From JBPYFK01 sp051984675 (GTDB lineage Bacteria > Actinomycetota > Actinomycetes > Mycobacteriales > Pseudonocardiaceae): a stretch of DNA of 64,000 nt. The notes under the pieces were generated by a model. That model did not search any database. It was given only the letters and a program-made list of their open reading frames with translations, and had not been told where the DNA came from. The position numbers and the translations under genes were made by a program. Positions within the stretch are counted from its first letter, which is position 1; the number at the start of each line of letters is the position of its first letter. The stretch lies in NCBI GenBank assembly GCA_051984675.1, contig JBPYFK010000160.1:1-64000 (forward strand). Reading direction: 5' to 3'. Shown here in pieces: positions 54,602 to 62,509 of the stretch.

Positions 54602-55411
54602 TTAGCCAGTGCAATGGGGTTGGAAACTCGGATTGGCTGGTGCGTTCCGTTGCGCCAGCGCATTCAGCACCCACTGTGCGACCACCGGGTCGTTCGGGCT
54701 CTGATCATGCTCGATGGTGTCCGTGGGGCACTTGTCCTGCAAAGTGATGTTGGCGACCTGCTGGGCCGGGCCGGACAGGAAAGCACTGGTGTAAGGGGTG
54801 ACGACTTCGTCGTATTTCGTGCTCACCACCGTGTAATACGGCCCAGGAAGGATGTCGCCGCCCGCATTCAATTTCTGCAGGAAGGACGATCCGGCTATCT
54901 GCTCGGTGCACGCGGGGCAGTCGGCGTAGCCGGCCGGCTGTGCGAGCGGAGTCGTCGTACCGTGGTTGGACGGAACGATTCCGATCAGATCCTGGACCTT
55001 GGCCGCGCCGCCCAGGAACTTCAGGTAGTAACGGGGCATCATGCCGCCCTGGCTGTGCCCGACGAGATCGACTTTCGCGGCACCGGTGGCGCCACGAACC
55101 GCGTCCACGAAGTTGGCGAGCTGCTGCGCGGAGTCCTCGATCGGGCCGGTTGCGTCGTTGCCGTAGTTGAGCGCGAATACGCAGTATCCGGCATTCGCCA
55201 GCTGGGGTGACAGAATTGACCAGTTTTTGGCCATATTCTCGAACGTTCCGTGCACCAATACGACCGGGTTGGGATGCTGCGGGCTGGGTTTGCAAGACCA
55301 GTTGTTCGCCCCGGGTGGGGATACATCGACCGTGTCTGCCATAGCCGGGGATGCTCCGAGTACCGTCGCCGTGGCGATGGTGAGGAGAGTGGCAAGGACA
55401 CGCAGGCGCAT
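54602..55411 (-). CDS. Secreted lipase/esterase (alpha/beta hydrolase)
   Basis: From ATG 55411 the protein has 269 residues and opens with a Sec signal peptide (MRLRVLATLLTIATATVLG, cleavage after ASPAMA). The mature part has VVLVHGTFENMAKNW, the nucleophile elbow GHSQGGM and several Cys (DCPAC and others) suited to disulfides, as in the LipA/class-2 lipases of actinobacteria. GAGAGGA lies about 7 nt upstream; a frame to 55669 is discarded. It may release fatty acids from steryl esters outside the cell, which would fit the neighbourhood but is inference. Confidence 0.85.
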   Translation of the reverse strand: MRLRVLATLLTIATATVLGASPAMADTVDVSPPGANNWSCKPSPQHPNPVVLVHGTFENMAKNWSILSPQLANAGYCVFALNYGNDATGPIEDSAQQLANFVDAVRGATGAAKVDLVGHSQGGMMPRYYLKFLGGAAKVQDLIGIVPSNHGTTTPLAQPAGYADCPACTEQIAGSSFLQKLNAGGDILPGPYYTVVSTKYDEVVTPYTSAFLSGPAQQVANITLQDKCPTDTIEHDQSPNDPVVAQWVLNALAQRNAPANPSFQPHCTG

Positions 55412-55597
55412 TCCAGTCCTCTCGGTGATCACGCATGCGTCCATCGGCAACCCGGGGGTTGCCGATGGCGAGTACGAGATCTGTTCGGGGAATCGGGTGG
55501 ACGGATTGTGCGTGCGCTTTTCGGGCGTGTCAAGCATGACGTACTTGAGAGTGCGGTGAAATGACAATGAGCGCTGGATCAGTAGCGCTGCGTCAAT

Positions 55598-55630
55598 GTT
55601 GATATTTCTCGCCCGACGAGCAGTATCAAC
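55598..55630. promoter_or_regulatory. Inverted repeat upstream of the lipase gene
   Basis: GTTGATA (55598-55604) and TATCAAC (55624-55630) are perfect complements with a 19-bp spacer, about 190 bp before the lipase start and 76 bp after the SnoaL-like stop. The adjoining bases CAAT and AATG extend the symmetry in part. This could be an operator. The remaining gap 55412-55705 shows nothing else. Confidence 0.35.
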
Positions 55631-55705
55631 AATGCTCCGCAGCGTACGACTCGGCGATTGCCGGTTCACGAGTCAGCTGGGAGCGTCTCGCGCACTACAA
55701 CCACA

Positions 55706-56155
55706 TCAGCGAGAGGCGGCCTGGCGCAACGTCGCCATCGCGCGGTCGAACTCCCAGAACGCTCGCATGGAGCGGATCAGCCCGCCGTCGCCGACCCGAT
55801 AGACGAAGACGCCTTCGGCGTCCATCACCGTGCCGTCCGGCAGGAAAGTCCTGATGGTTCCGGTGTTCGCGACCTCGTCGCCGGCGGCGAAGGAGTCGTT
55901 GATGTGGAACTCGATCCGCGCTGTCTGCGCGATCGCGAGATCCCAGAACGCTGCGATGCCGTCCCGGCCGTGGTGACCGTTCCCCTCGGGGTCGAAGATC
56001 GACGGGCCGACCGGATCTTCCACGACGGCGTCGGAGGCGAACAGCGCCACCCACTCGTCCTTCGCGCCGCGCGTCACCGCGCTCATCGAGGCCAGCGCGG
56101 CCGTCCGGGCGGGATGCTCGACCCGGGTCGCGGTCCAGAAGATTCCGGCGTCCAC
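55706..56155 (-). CDS. SnoaL/ketosteroid isomerase-like protein
   Basis: This 149-residue NTF2-like cone-fold protein has WVALFASDAVVEDPVGP, GHHGRDGIAAFWDLAIA, INDSFAAGDEVANTGTIRTFLPDG and YRVGDGGLIRSMRAFWEFD. The Asp of VEDPVG sits where ketosteroid isomerase has its general base. A 3-ketosteroid delta5-delta4 isomerase or a steroid-CoA-binding role is plausible. GTG 56155 has GGAGG upstream. It is the last gene of the DUF35-ltp4-ltp3-LLM operon. Confidence 0.8.
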   Translation of the reverse strand: MDAGIFWTATRVEHPARTAALASMSAVTRGAKDEWVALFASDAVVEDPVGPSIFDPEGNGHHGRDGIAAFWDLAIAQTARIEFHINDSFAAGDEVANTGTIRTFLPDGTVMDAEGVFVYRVGDGGLIRSMRAFWEFDRAMATLRQAASR

Positions 56156-56185
56156 GGTGCCTCCGTGCTGTTCAAGGATGCTGGG

Positions 56186-57061
56186 TTATACGGGTAGCTT
56201 GCTGACGACTTCTTCGGCGAAACGTTCCAGGCAGTCCTTCTTCGTGCGCAGGTCGGCGTCGAAGCCGTGTCCGTACAACAGCCAGGGCACCGTGATCGCG
56301 TCGGTGACACCGATCTCCCCCTGCGCGCGGTAGCCATCGAGACCGAAACGGTCGACGCACACGGCCTGGATCTCGAACGGCTCGTCGGCACGCCCGTAGC
56401 CTGCCCGCAGCTCGGTCAGGCGGTCGATGGTCTCGCGGAGTTCGTCGAACGGCATCATCGCCGATGCCCAGCCGTCACCGACCCGCGCCGCCCGGTCGAG
56501 CGCCGGCCGGCTGTGCCCGCCGACGTAGATCGGCACGGGGCGTGCGGGGGCCGGACTCATCTGGAGACGGTCGAAGTCAAAGTACTGACCGTGGTACTCA
56601 ACCATGCCGCCGGCGAGGATCAGGCGCAGCACCTCGATCGCCTCGTCGACGCGGGGCCCGCGTTTCGCGTACGGCGCGCCGCACCATTCGAACTCCTCCG
56701 GCGCCCAACCGAGCCCAATGCCGAGGCCGAAACGATCCCCGGTCAGGTTCGCGACGGACCCGAGCTGGCGCGCGAGCAGCACGGGGTTGCGTGGCCCGAG
56801 TTTGAGCACGGAGGTGTAGAACCTGATCCGCTCGGTCGCGGCACCCATCGCAGCCGCTGCCACCAGCGGGTCCGCCCACGGCGTGTGCTCATCCCACATC
56901 CGCTTGCCATCGGGGGTGTAGGGGTAGTCCGTCGAGGTCCGCTCCGAGAAGAACAGCGAATCCGGGAGCGCGATCGACGAGAAGCCGCACGCCTCGGCCG
57001 CGCGGGCGAGTTCGACGAGCTGGTCCAGCGGAGTCATCGCCAGCGACACGGTGAATTTCAT
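56186..57061 (-). CDS. LLM-class F420-dependent oxidoreductase
   Basis: This 291-residue luciferase-like TIM barrel has FTVSLAMTPLDQLVELARAAEACGFSSIALPDSLFF at the start, YTSVLKLGPRNPVLLARQLGSVANLTGDRFGLGIGLGW near residue 85 and PVPIYVGGHSRPALDRAARVGDGW near residue 180. The family uses F420 or FMN. In a sterol operon it may reduce or oxidise a steroid-CoA intermediate; the reaction is unknown. Its ATG overlaps the ltp3 stop as ATGA. Confidence 0.87.
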   Translation of the reverse strand: MKFTVSLAMTPLDQLVELARAAEACGFSSIALPDSLFFSERTSTDYPYTPDGKRMWDEHTPWADPLVAAAAMGAATERIRFYTSVLKLGPRNPVLLARQLGSVANLTGDRFGLGIGLGWAPEEFEWCGAPYAKRGPRVDEAIEVLRLILAGGMVEYHGQYFDFDRLQMSPAPARPVPIYVGGHSRPALDRAARVGDGWASAMMPFDELRETIDRLTELRAGYGRADEPFEIQAVCVDRFGLDGYRAQGEIGVTDAITVPWLLYGHGFDADLRTKKDCLERFAEEVVSKLPV

Positions 57062-58230
57062 CGCGCCTCCCCGGGCTTCGACGAACCGACGACCCACATC
57101 GAGAAGTACTGCGACCCGCCGCCGTAAGCGTGCCCGACGGCCGTGCGGGCGCCGTCCACCTGGTGTTCCCCGGCCCGCTCCATCACCTGCATCGACGCCT
57201 CGGCGAACCGCAACAGGCCCGAGGCTCCGATCGGGTTCGACGACAACACCCCGCCCGAGGGGTTGACCGGGAGCCGACCGCCGATCTCGGTGTCCCCGGA
57301 TTCGGTGAGCTTCCAGCCCTCGCCCTCCGCTGTGAATCCCAGGTTCTCCAACCACATCGGCTCAAACCAGGAGAACGGGACATAAAGCTCGGCGATGTCT
57401 ATTTCGGACAGCGGATCGGTGATGCCCGCCTCCTTCCACAACGCGCGGGCCGCGTCCCGGCCGGCTCGCGGGTTGACCTGGTCCCGCCCGGCGAACGTGG
57501 TCGGCTCGGTGCGCATGGCCGTGCCGTGAATCCAGGCGACGCTGCCGGGAGCGGCCTCGGCGACCTGCTCGTCGCCCAGCACGACGGCGCAGGCGCCGTC
57601 CGAGGAAGGGCACGTCTCGTCATAGCGGATCGGGTCCCACAACATCTGCGACGACAGCACGGAATCCAGCGTGATGTCGGACTGCCGCAGGTGCGCGTGC
57701 GCGTTCTTGGCGCCGTTGCGCCGATCCTTGACCGCCACCATTGCCCCGATGTGCTCGGGCGCGCCGGAGCGTCGAAGGTAGGAGCGGACGTGCGGCGCGA
57801 AGTAGCCGCCCGCGCCGGCACCCACCGGCATGGTGAACGGTGGCAGGATCGACAGCGCCCACATCGCGTTGGACTCGGACTGCTTCTCGAACGCCACAGC
57901 CAGTACGCGCCGGTGCTGGCCACCGTGCACCAGGCTGGCCGCCACGTTGCCGGTCGAACCGCCGACCGAACCGGCGGTGTGGACCCGCAGCAGCGGTTTC
58001 CCGGTGGCCCCCAACGCATCCGCGAGGGCAAGCTCCGGCATCATCACGCCTTCGAACAGGTCCGGTGCCTTGCCCAGCACTACCGCGTCGATATCCGGCC
58101 AGTCCACCCCGGCATCGGCCATCGCGCGATCGATCGCCTCGCGGCACAGACCCGCGATCGAGACGTCGGTGCGCCGGGTGGCGTGGTCGGTCTGCCCGGT
58201 TCCCAGGACGGCCGCCAACCGCTTGCCCAT
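57058..58230 (-). CDS. ltp3: Thiolase-like lipid-transfer protein, Ltp3-like
   Basis: This 390-residue SCP-x thiolase-like protein has GKRLAAVLGTGQTDH, VLRVHTAGSVGGSTGNVAASLVHGG (no thiolase Cys at this position), CPSSDGACAVVLG and GRLPVNPSGGVLSSNPIGASGLLRFAEA, with late GHAYGGGSQYFSMWVVG. Ltp3 and Ltp4 of rhodococci act in removing the side chain of C24-branched sterols by aldol cleavage. ATG 58230 shares one base with the ltp4 stop. Confidence 0.9.
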   Translation of the reverse strand: MGKRLAAVLGTGQTDHATRRTDVSIAGLCREAIDRAMADAGVDWPDIDAVVLGKAPDLFEGVMMPELALADALGATGKPLLRVHTAGSVGGSTGNVAASLVHGGQHRRVLAVAFEKQSESNAMWALSILPPFTMPVGAGAGGYFAPHVRSYLRRSGAPEHIGAMVAVKDRRNGAKNAHAHLRQSDITLDSVLSSQMLWDPIRYDETCPSSDGACAVVLGDEQVAEAAPGSVAWIHGTAMRTEPTTFAGRDQVNPRAGRDAARALWKEAGITDPLSEIDIAELYVPFSWFEPMWLENLGFTAEGEGWKLTESGDTEIGGRLPVNPSGGVLSSNPIGASGLLRFAEASMQVMERAGEHQVDGARTAVGHAYGGGSQYFSMWVVGSSKPGEAR

Positions 58231-59291
58231 CAGTTCCTTCCCTCCATCACGCACAGCAGGTTCTGCTGCAATGCCGGACCGCTCGTGGCGTGCGCGAGGA
58301 CCCGCTGCGCCTGCCCGTCCAACACCCGGTTCGCGGCCTCGCCGATGCGCGCCAGCCCGGCGGCGAACATCGGATTGCCGCACAACGCACCGCCGGACGG
58401 GTTGACCCGGGCGCCTTGCGGCAGGCCGATGGCCTGCCGCAAGAGGATCTCCTGGTGGGTGAACGGGGCGTGCAGTTCGGCCACCTCCACCGCGTCGACC
58501 CCGAGGCTGGCTGCGGCCCGCGCCGCGGACGGGCACGTGGCCAGATCGCGCCCACCCAGGCTGCTGGAATCGATGCGGTGCTCGATCCCGGTGATCCACG
58601 CCGGCCGTTCCCGCAGCTCACGTGCTCGCTCGGCACTGGCCAGGATCACCGCTGCCGCACCATCCGTGACCGGCGCACAGTCGTGCGCCCGCAACGGATC
58701 AGCCACGTACGGTTCGTCCAGCAGCTCGGATGCCTCGACGGAGCCGGAAAGCTGGGCATAGGGGTTCGTCCGCGCATCGTCCCGGCTACGCGCAGCGACT
58801 TCGGCCATTTCCTGCTGGCTCCACTGGCCAGAATCCAGCCCGAGCCGGGCCTGAAGCGCGGCGATGCTGACCGAATCCGGCCACAGCGGGGCAACGGTGT
58901 ACGGATCGAGCTGCAGCGCCAGTGTCCGCCGCAGTTCACCCGCCGACGACTTGCCGAACCCGTAGACGAGCGCGGTGTCCACCTCACCGGTGCGGATCTT
59001 CACCCACGCCTCGTACAGCGCCCACGCCGCGTCCATCTCCACGTGCGACTCGTTGATCGGCGGAAACGCGCCGATGGCGTCCACCGCGGCGATGAAGGAG
59101 AAAGCGCGGCCGGCGAGGTAGTCCGACGACCCCGAGCACCAGAACCCGATGTCCTCTTTGGACAACCCGGTACTCTCCAGCACCTCGCGGAAGATCGGTA
59201 CGAGCATCTCGACGCCGTTGGTCGTTCCGTGCGTGCTCCGAACGTTCGGCGCCTGCGCGAAACCGACCACGGCCACATCAGGGTGTGTCAT
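58230..59291 (-). CDS. ltp4: Thiolase-like lipid-transfer protein, Ltp4-like
   Basis: This 353-residue protein has the length of Ltp4. PDVAVVGFAQAPNVRSTHGTTNG opens it; DCAPVTDGAAAVILASAER and PQGARVNPSGGALCGNPMFAAGLARIGEA are thiolase-superfamily segments, without the Cys nucleophile of degradative thiolases. It is expected to work with Ltp3 and the DUF35 protein as a steroid-CoA aldolase on branched side chains. It begins 27 nt after the DUF35 gene. Confidence 0.9.
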   Translation of the reverse strand: MTHPDVAVVGFAQAPNVRSTHGTTNGVEMLVPIFREVLESTGLSKEDIGFWCSGSSDYLAGRAFSFIAAVDAIGAFPPINESHVEMDAAWALYEAWVKIRTGEVDTALVYGFGKSSAGELRRTLALQLDPYTVAPLWPDSVSIAALQARLGLDSGQWSQQEMAEVAARSRDDARTNPYAQLSGSVEASELLDEPYVADPLRAHDCAPVTDGAAAVILASAERARELRERPAWITGIEHRIDSSSLGGRDLATCPSAARAAASLGVDAVEVAELHAPFTHQEILLRQAIGLPQGARVNPSGGALCGNPMFAAGLARIGEAANRVLDGQAQRVLAHATSGPALQQNLLCVMEGRN

Positions 59292-59318
59292 TCACAGCTC
59301 CTCGGAGCTTGGCGGCTT

Positions 59319-60314
59319 CTAGAGGTGTTGGGCATAGCTCTCGAACGGCGCGTCCGGCTCGCCCGTCGGCCGGAAGTGGTCGATGTTCTCCAGCGTGGTT
59401 CCCCACTGCTCGCGCGGTTTCCAGCTCGCGGCGACCCGCATCCCCATCCGTACTTCTTCGGCAGCGCAGCCGAGGACCAGATGCAGGAACGGGATGTCCG
59501 CTCCCTCCAGCAGGATGTACGCGGCCACGTACGGTGGCTTGATGCGCTGGCCGAGGAAGGGGACGTTGACGATGCAGAACGTGGTCACGATCCCGTGATC
59601 GGGTAGTTCGACCTCGTCGTGGGTGGGCACGCCGTCGGTGGGGCACGCGCCACGCGGCGGGATGTAGACCTTCCCGCAGGCGGGGCAGCGCTGCCCGAGC
59701 AACCGGCCCTCGGCGAGTCCACGCAGGTACTGGCTTTCCTCTGGGGAAGCCGAGTGCATGAAATGCAGGTGCACGGGCGTGGTCAGCATCGTGACCGGCT
59801 CGTCCGTCGTGCCCCCGCCCTGAACGAGCCCGCCCTCAGCGACCCCGGCCGACGGGGGCTGAGCCCGTTCGGAGACCGGCTCGAAGCACGCGATGTCCCG
59901 AATGCTGCCGACCGGTTGATCCGCCCAGCGAACCCGTACCCGCATGCCCGTGCGCATCTCGTCGGGTGCGTCGACGTCCACGGCGTGCAGCAACGCGGTG
60001 TCAGCGCCGTCGAGACGCACCAGAGCCCACGCGAAGGGGCGGTCGAGCGGTTGGCCTTCCATCGGTTCGGGCATCCAGGACCAGCTCAGGACGGTGCCCT
60101 CCTGACCCACCTCGACGAACTCGTCGAGGCGAGCGGCGGTGCCCGGGTCGTACTCGACGGGCGGGACGTGCACGCGGCCGTCCGACCCGCGCACGCCCAG
60201 GATGCGGCGCTGACGCAGCGCCGTCGCGAAGCCGCCGAGCACCGGGCCGAGTGAGCGGGTGTAGTCGAAGCCCACTTCGAGTGGGGCACTGAGAGGTTCC
60301 GAGATCGCAGCCAC
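59319..60314 (-). CDS. DUF35 OB-fold/zinc-ribbon protein, partner of Ltp3/Ltp4
   Basis: This 331-residue protein has a first OB-like half (GVRGSDGRVHVPPVEYDP, GTVLSWSWMPEPME) and a second half with a zinc ribbon CPACGKVYIPPRGACPTDG near residue 211 and another OB fold. DUF35 proteins bind thiolase-like aldolases such as Ltp2; this one stands directly before ltp4-ltp3. GTG 60314 is the first credible start, has no ribosome binding site and lies 9 bp from a KstR-like site, so a leaderless transcript is likely. Confidence 0.85.
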   Translation of the reverse strand: MAAISEPLSAPLEVGFDYTRSLGPVLGGFATALRQRRILGVRGSDGRVHVPPVEYDPGTAARLDEFVEVGQEGTVLSWSWMPEPMEGQPLDRPFAWALVRLDGADTALLHAVDVDAPDEMRTGMRVRVRWADQPVGSIRDIACFEPVSERAQPPSAGVAEGGLVQGGGTTDEPVTMLTTPVHLHFMHSASPEESQYLRGLAEGRLLGQRCPACGKVYIPPRGACPTDGVPTHDEVELPDHGIVTTFCIVNVPFLGQRIKPPYVAAYILLEGADIPFLHLVLGCAAEEVRMGMRVAASWKPREQWGTTLENIDHFRPTGEPDAPFESYAQHL

Positions 60315-60323
60315 GGAAATGAG

Positions 60324-60337
60324 TGAAACATGTTCTC
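60324..60337. promoter_or_regulatory. KstR-like box in divergent DUF35 / LLM promoter
   Basis: TGAAACATGTTCTC misses the KstR motif only at the last base. It lies 9 bp before the DUF35 start (minus) and 99 bp before the LLM start (plus). Confidence 0.8.
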
Positions 60338-60436
60338 GATTTTCCGGCAATACGGGTGCACGATGGACTCGGGACGACGACCGGTACGGACCGGGACGAT
60401 TCATGCAGGCCAACGCAGAACAAGGGAGAGTGACTG

Positions 60437-61504
60437 GTGAAGCTGGGACTCCAGCTCGGCTACTGGGGAGCCGGGCCACCTCCGAACGCACAAGAACTCG
60501 TTCTTGAAGCCGAGCGTGCCGGCTTTACGGGCGTGTTCGCCGCCGAGTCCTGGGGCTCGGACGCGTTCACCCCACTGGCCTGGTGGGGCTCGGCAACCGA
60601 GCGGGTGCTGCTGGGGACGTCGGTAGCGCAGGTATCGGCCCGCTCACCCGCGTCCTGCGCGATGCATGCGCTCACCCTCGATCATCTCTCCGGGGGGCGC
60701 TGCGTGCTCGGTCTCGGCGTGTCCGGTCCTCAGGTCGTCGAAGGGTGGTACGGCCAGCCGTTCGCCAAGCCGCTCGCGCGCACCCGCGAATATGTGTCGA
60801 TCGTGCGCCAGATCCTGGCGCGGGAGAAGCCGGTGCGCAACGACGGTCCACACCACCCGTTGCCCTACCGCGGCCCCGGCTCGCTGGACCGGGGTAAGCC
60901 GCTGCGCTCGATGACCCATCCCGTGCGTGCCGACCTGCCCATCTGGCTCGGCGCCGAAGGGCCACGCAACATCGCGCAGACCGCCGAGATCGCGGACGGC
61001 TGGCTGGCCGTCTACTACTCGCCCCGGCTCGCGCCGGTCTACGAGGAGTGGATGGCCGAGGGCTTCGCGCGACCGGGCGCGCGGTGCACGCGGGAAGAGT
61101 TCGAGGTCGCCGCCAACTGCGCGGTCGTGGTGACCGACGACGCCACCGCCGAACGGCGCCGGTTGAAGCCGTATGTCGCGTTGTACGTCGGTGGCATGGG
61201 CGCGCCGGGGATGAACTTCCACGCCGAGCTGTTCCGGCGCATGGGATACGCCGAGGTCGTCGACGACGTCACCCGCCTGTTCCACGCCGGCCGCCGGGAG
61301 GAGGCCGCCGACGCGGTACCGGACGAACTCGTGGACGAAGTCGCCATCATTGGCGACCGCGCTCACGTGCGTGACCGGGTTCGTGAGTGGGAACGGGTCG
61401 GTGTGGGCACGCTGTTGGTCGGATGCCGCGATGCCGAGCAGGTGCGGACGGTCGCGGATGCGGTGCTCGACGCTACCGAGTCGGCGGGCACGGTTCCGGC
61501 GTGA
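60437..61504 (+). CDS. LLM-class F420-dependent oxidoreductase, Rv3520c-like
   Basis: This 355-residue luciferase-like protein has KLGLQLGYWGAGPPPNAQELVLEAERAGFTGVFAAESWGSDAFTPLAWW at the start, LLGTSVAQVSARSPASCAMHALTLDHLSGGRCVLGLGVSG near residue 55 and LPIWLGAEGPRNIAQTAEIADGWL near residue 170. It corresponds in place and size to the LLM gene beside ltp3, ltp4 and the DUF35 gene in M. tuberculosis, whose reaction is not settled. GTG 60437 follows GGGAGAG. Confidence 0.87.
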   Translation: MKLGLQLGYWGAGPPPNAQELVLEAERAGFTGVFAAESWGSDAFTPLAWWGSATERVLLGTSVAQVSARSPASCAMHALTLDHLSGGRCVLGLGVSGPQVVEGWYGQPFAKPLARTREYVSIVRQILAREKPVRNDGPHHPLPYRGPGSLDRGKPLRSMTHPVRADLPIWLGAEGPRNIAQTAEIADGWLAVYYSPRLAPVYEEWMAEGFARPGARCTREEFEVAANCAVVVTDDATAERRRLKPYVALYVGGMGAPGMNFHAELFRRMGYAEVVDDVTRLFHAGRREEAADAVPDELVDEVAIIGDRAHVRDRVREWERVGVGTLLVGCRDAEQVRTVADAVLDATESAGTVPA

Positions 61505-61518
61505 TGCAACATGTTCTA
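61505..61518. promoter_or_regulatory. KstR box in a convergent intergenic region
   Basis: TGCAACATGTTCTA matches TnnAACnnGTTnnA exactly and starts on the base after the LLM stop codon. The next gene is convergent, so no annotated gene is served. TAGCTT (61517-61522) overlaps it, and an ATG (61529) follows 6 nt later, the same geometry as at fadD19. Confidence 0.75.
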
Positions 61519-61560
61519 GCTTAGCTGGATGCCGGAGGAACGGCCGCTACGCGCAGCTTT

Positions 61561-61597
61561 GTGCGGTGCCTCGGATCAACATCCCGAGGCACCGCAC
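61561..61597. terminator. Bidirectional terminator between LLM gene and echA19
   Basis: A perfect 14-bp stem GTGCGGTGCCTCGG (61561-61574) pairs with 61584-61597 around a 9-nt loop, 7 bp before the echA19 stop. Confidence 0.88.
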
Positions 61598-61604
61598 GCG
61601 TCGT

Positions 61605-62432
61605 TCACCGTCCCTGGAACTCCGGCTTGCGCTTGTCCATGAAGGCGCGCGGACCCTCTTTCGCGTCCTCGCTGGCGAAAACCCGCATCCCGAGTTCGCT
61701 GTCCACTTTGAACGCGTCGTTCTCCGGCATGCCCTCGGTCTCCCGCATGGTCCGCAGGATCGCCCGCACCGCCAGCGGACCGTTGGCGGCGACCAGTTCC
61801 GCCAGCTCCATCGCCTTGTCCAGTGCCTGTCCGTCCGGCACGACGTGGCCGATCAATCCGATCTCCTTGGCCTCCGCCGCCCTGATGTGCCGCCCGGTCA
61901 GCAGGATGTCCGCCGCGACGGTGTAAGAGATCTGGCGCGGCAGTCGCACCGCGGACCCGCCGAGCGGGAACAGGCCCCAGCGCGCCTCGGACACGCCGAA
62001 CCGAGCACTCTCGCCCGCGACTCGGATGTCCGTGGCCTGCAGGATCTCGGTTCCTCCGGCCACCGCCGGACCTTCCACCGCCGCGATCAGCGGCTTGCTC
62101 AGCCGGCGTCCCTTGAGCAGCGGTTCGATCACCGACATGTCCCGGCCCGCGGCGGTGTCGCTGGGATGCTCGCTCGTCATCGCCTTGAGGTCAGCTCCCG
62201 CGCAGAATGCCCCACCAGCGCCGGTCAGAATGCATGCCCGGATGTCGTCATTGCGGTCGACCTCGTCCCAGGCTTCGCGCATGATCGACATCATCGGTCC
62301 CGACAGGGCGTTGCGGGCTTCCGGGCGGTTCATCGTGACGACCAGGACCGGGCCGTGCTGCTCGACGAGGCAGTGCGGCTGACCCGTTTCCTGAGAGCGC
62401 TGAGATCGCGCGTCCGCCTCGGTTGACGCCAT
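61605..62432 (-). CDS. echA19: Steroid enoyl-CoA hydratase EchA19-like
   Basis: This 275-residue crotonase has LTGAGGAFCAGADLKAM (oxyanion loop, near residue 70) and AVEGPAVAGGTEILQATDIRVAGESARFGVSEARWGLFPLGGSAVRLPRQI near residue 115, with the catalytic Glu position in VSEARWG. The position beside fadD19 and the length match EchA19, the hydratase for C24 steroid enoyl-CoA in the first side-chain cycle. ATG 62432 has GGAGG 8 nt upstream. Confidence 0.88.
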   Translation of the reverse strand: MASTEADARSQRSQETGQPHCLVEQHGPVLVVTMNRPEARNALSGPMMSIMREAWDEVDRNDDIRACILTGAGGAFCAGADLKAMTSEHPSDTAAGRDMSVIEPLLKGRRLSKPLIAAVEGPAVAGGTEILQATDIRVAGESARFGVSEARWGLFPLGGSAVRLPRQISYTVAADILLTGRHIRAAEAKEIGLIGHVVPDGQALDKAMELAELVAANGPLAVRAILRTMRETEGMPENDAFKVDSELGMRVFASEDAKEGPRAFMDKRKPEFQGR

Positions 62433-62485
62433 TGTGTGTCCTCCCGGAACCGATCGGCTGGATTGGTAAGCCCCTTGCCGGGAAC

Positions 62486-62499
62486 GATAACACGTTCTA
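62486..62499. promoter_or_regulatory. KstR-like box between echA19 and fadD19
   Basis: GATAACACGTTCTA misses the KstR motif only at the first base. A TAGTTT -10 element (62498-62503) overlaps its right end, 6 nt before GTG 62510 of fadD19. The same site is 53 bp before the divergent echA19. Confidence 0.82.
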
Positions 62500-62509
62500 G
62501 TTTGGCAGG

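Noticed and set aside
61529..61642. 37-codon ORF after the orphan KstR box
   Set aside because: It runs through the terminator hairpin into echA19 and has no protein-like features; the promoter signal is reported instead as a possible small RNA.
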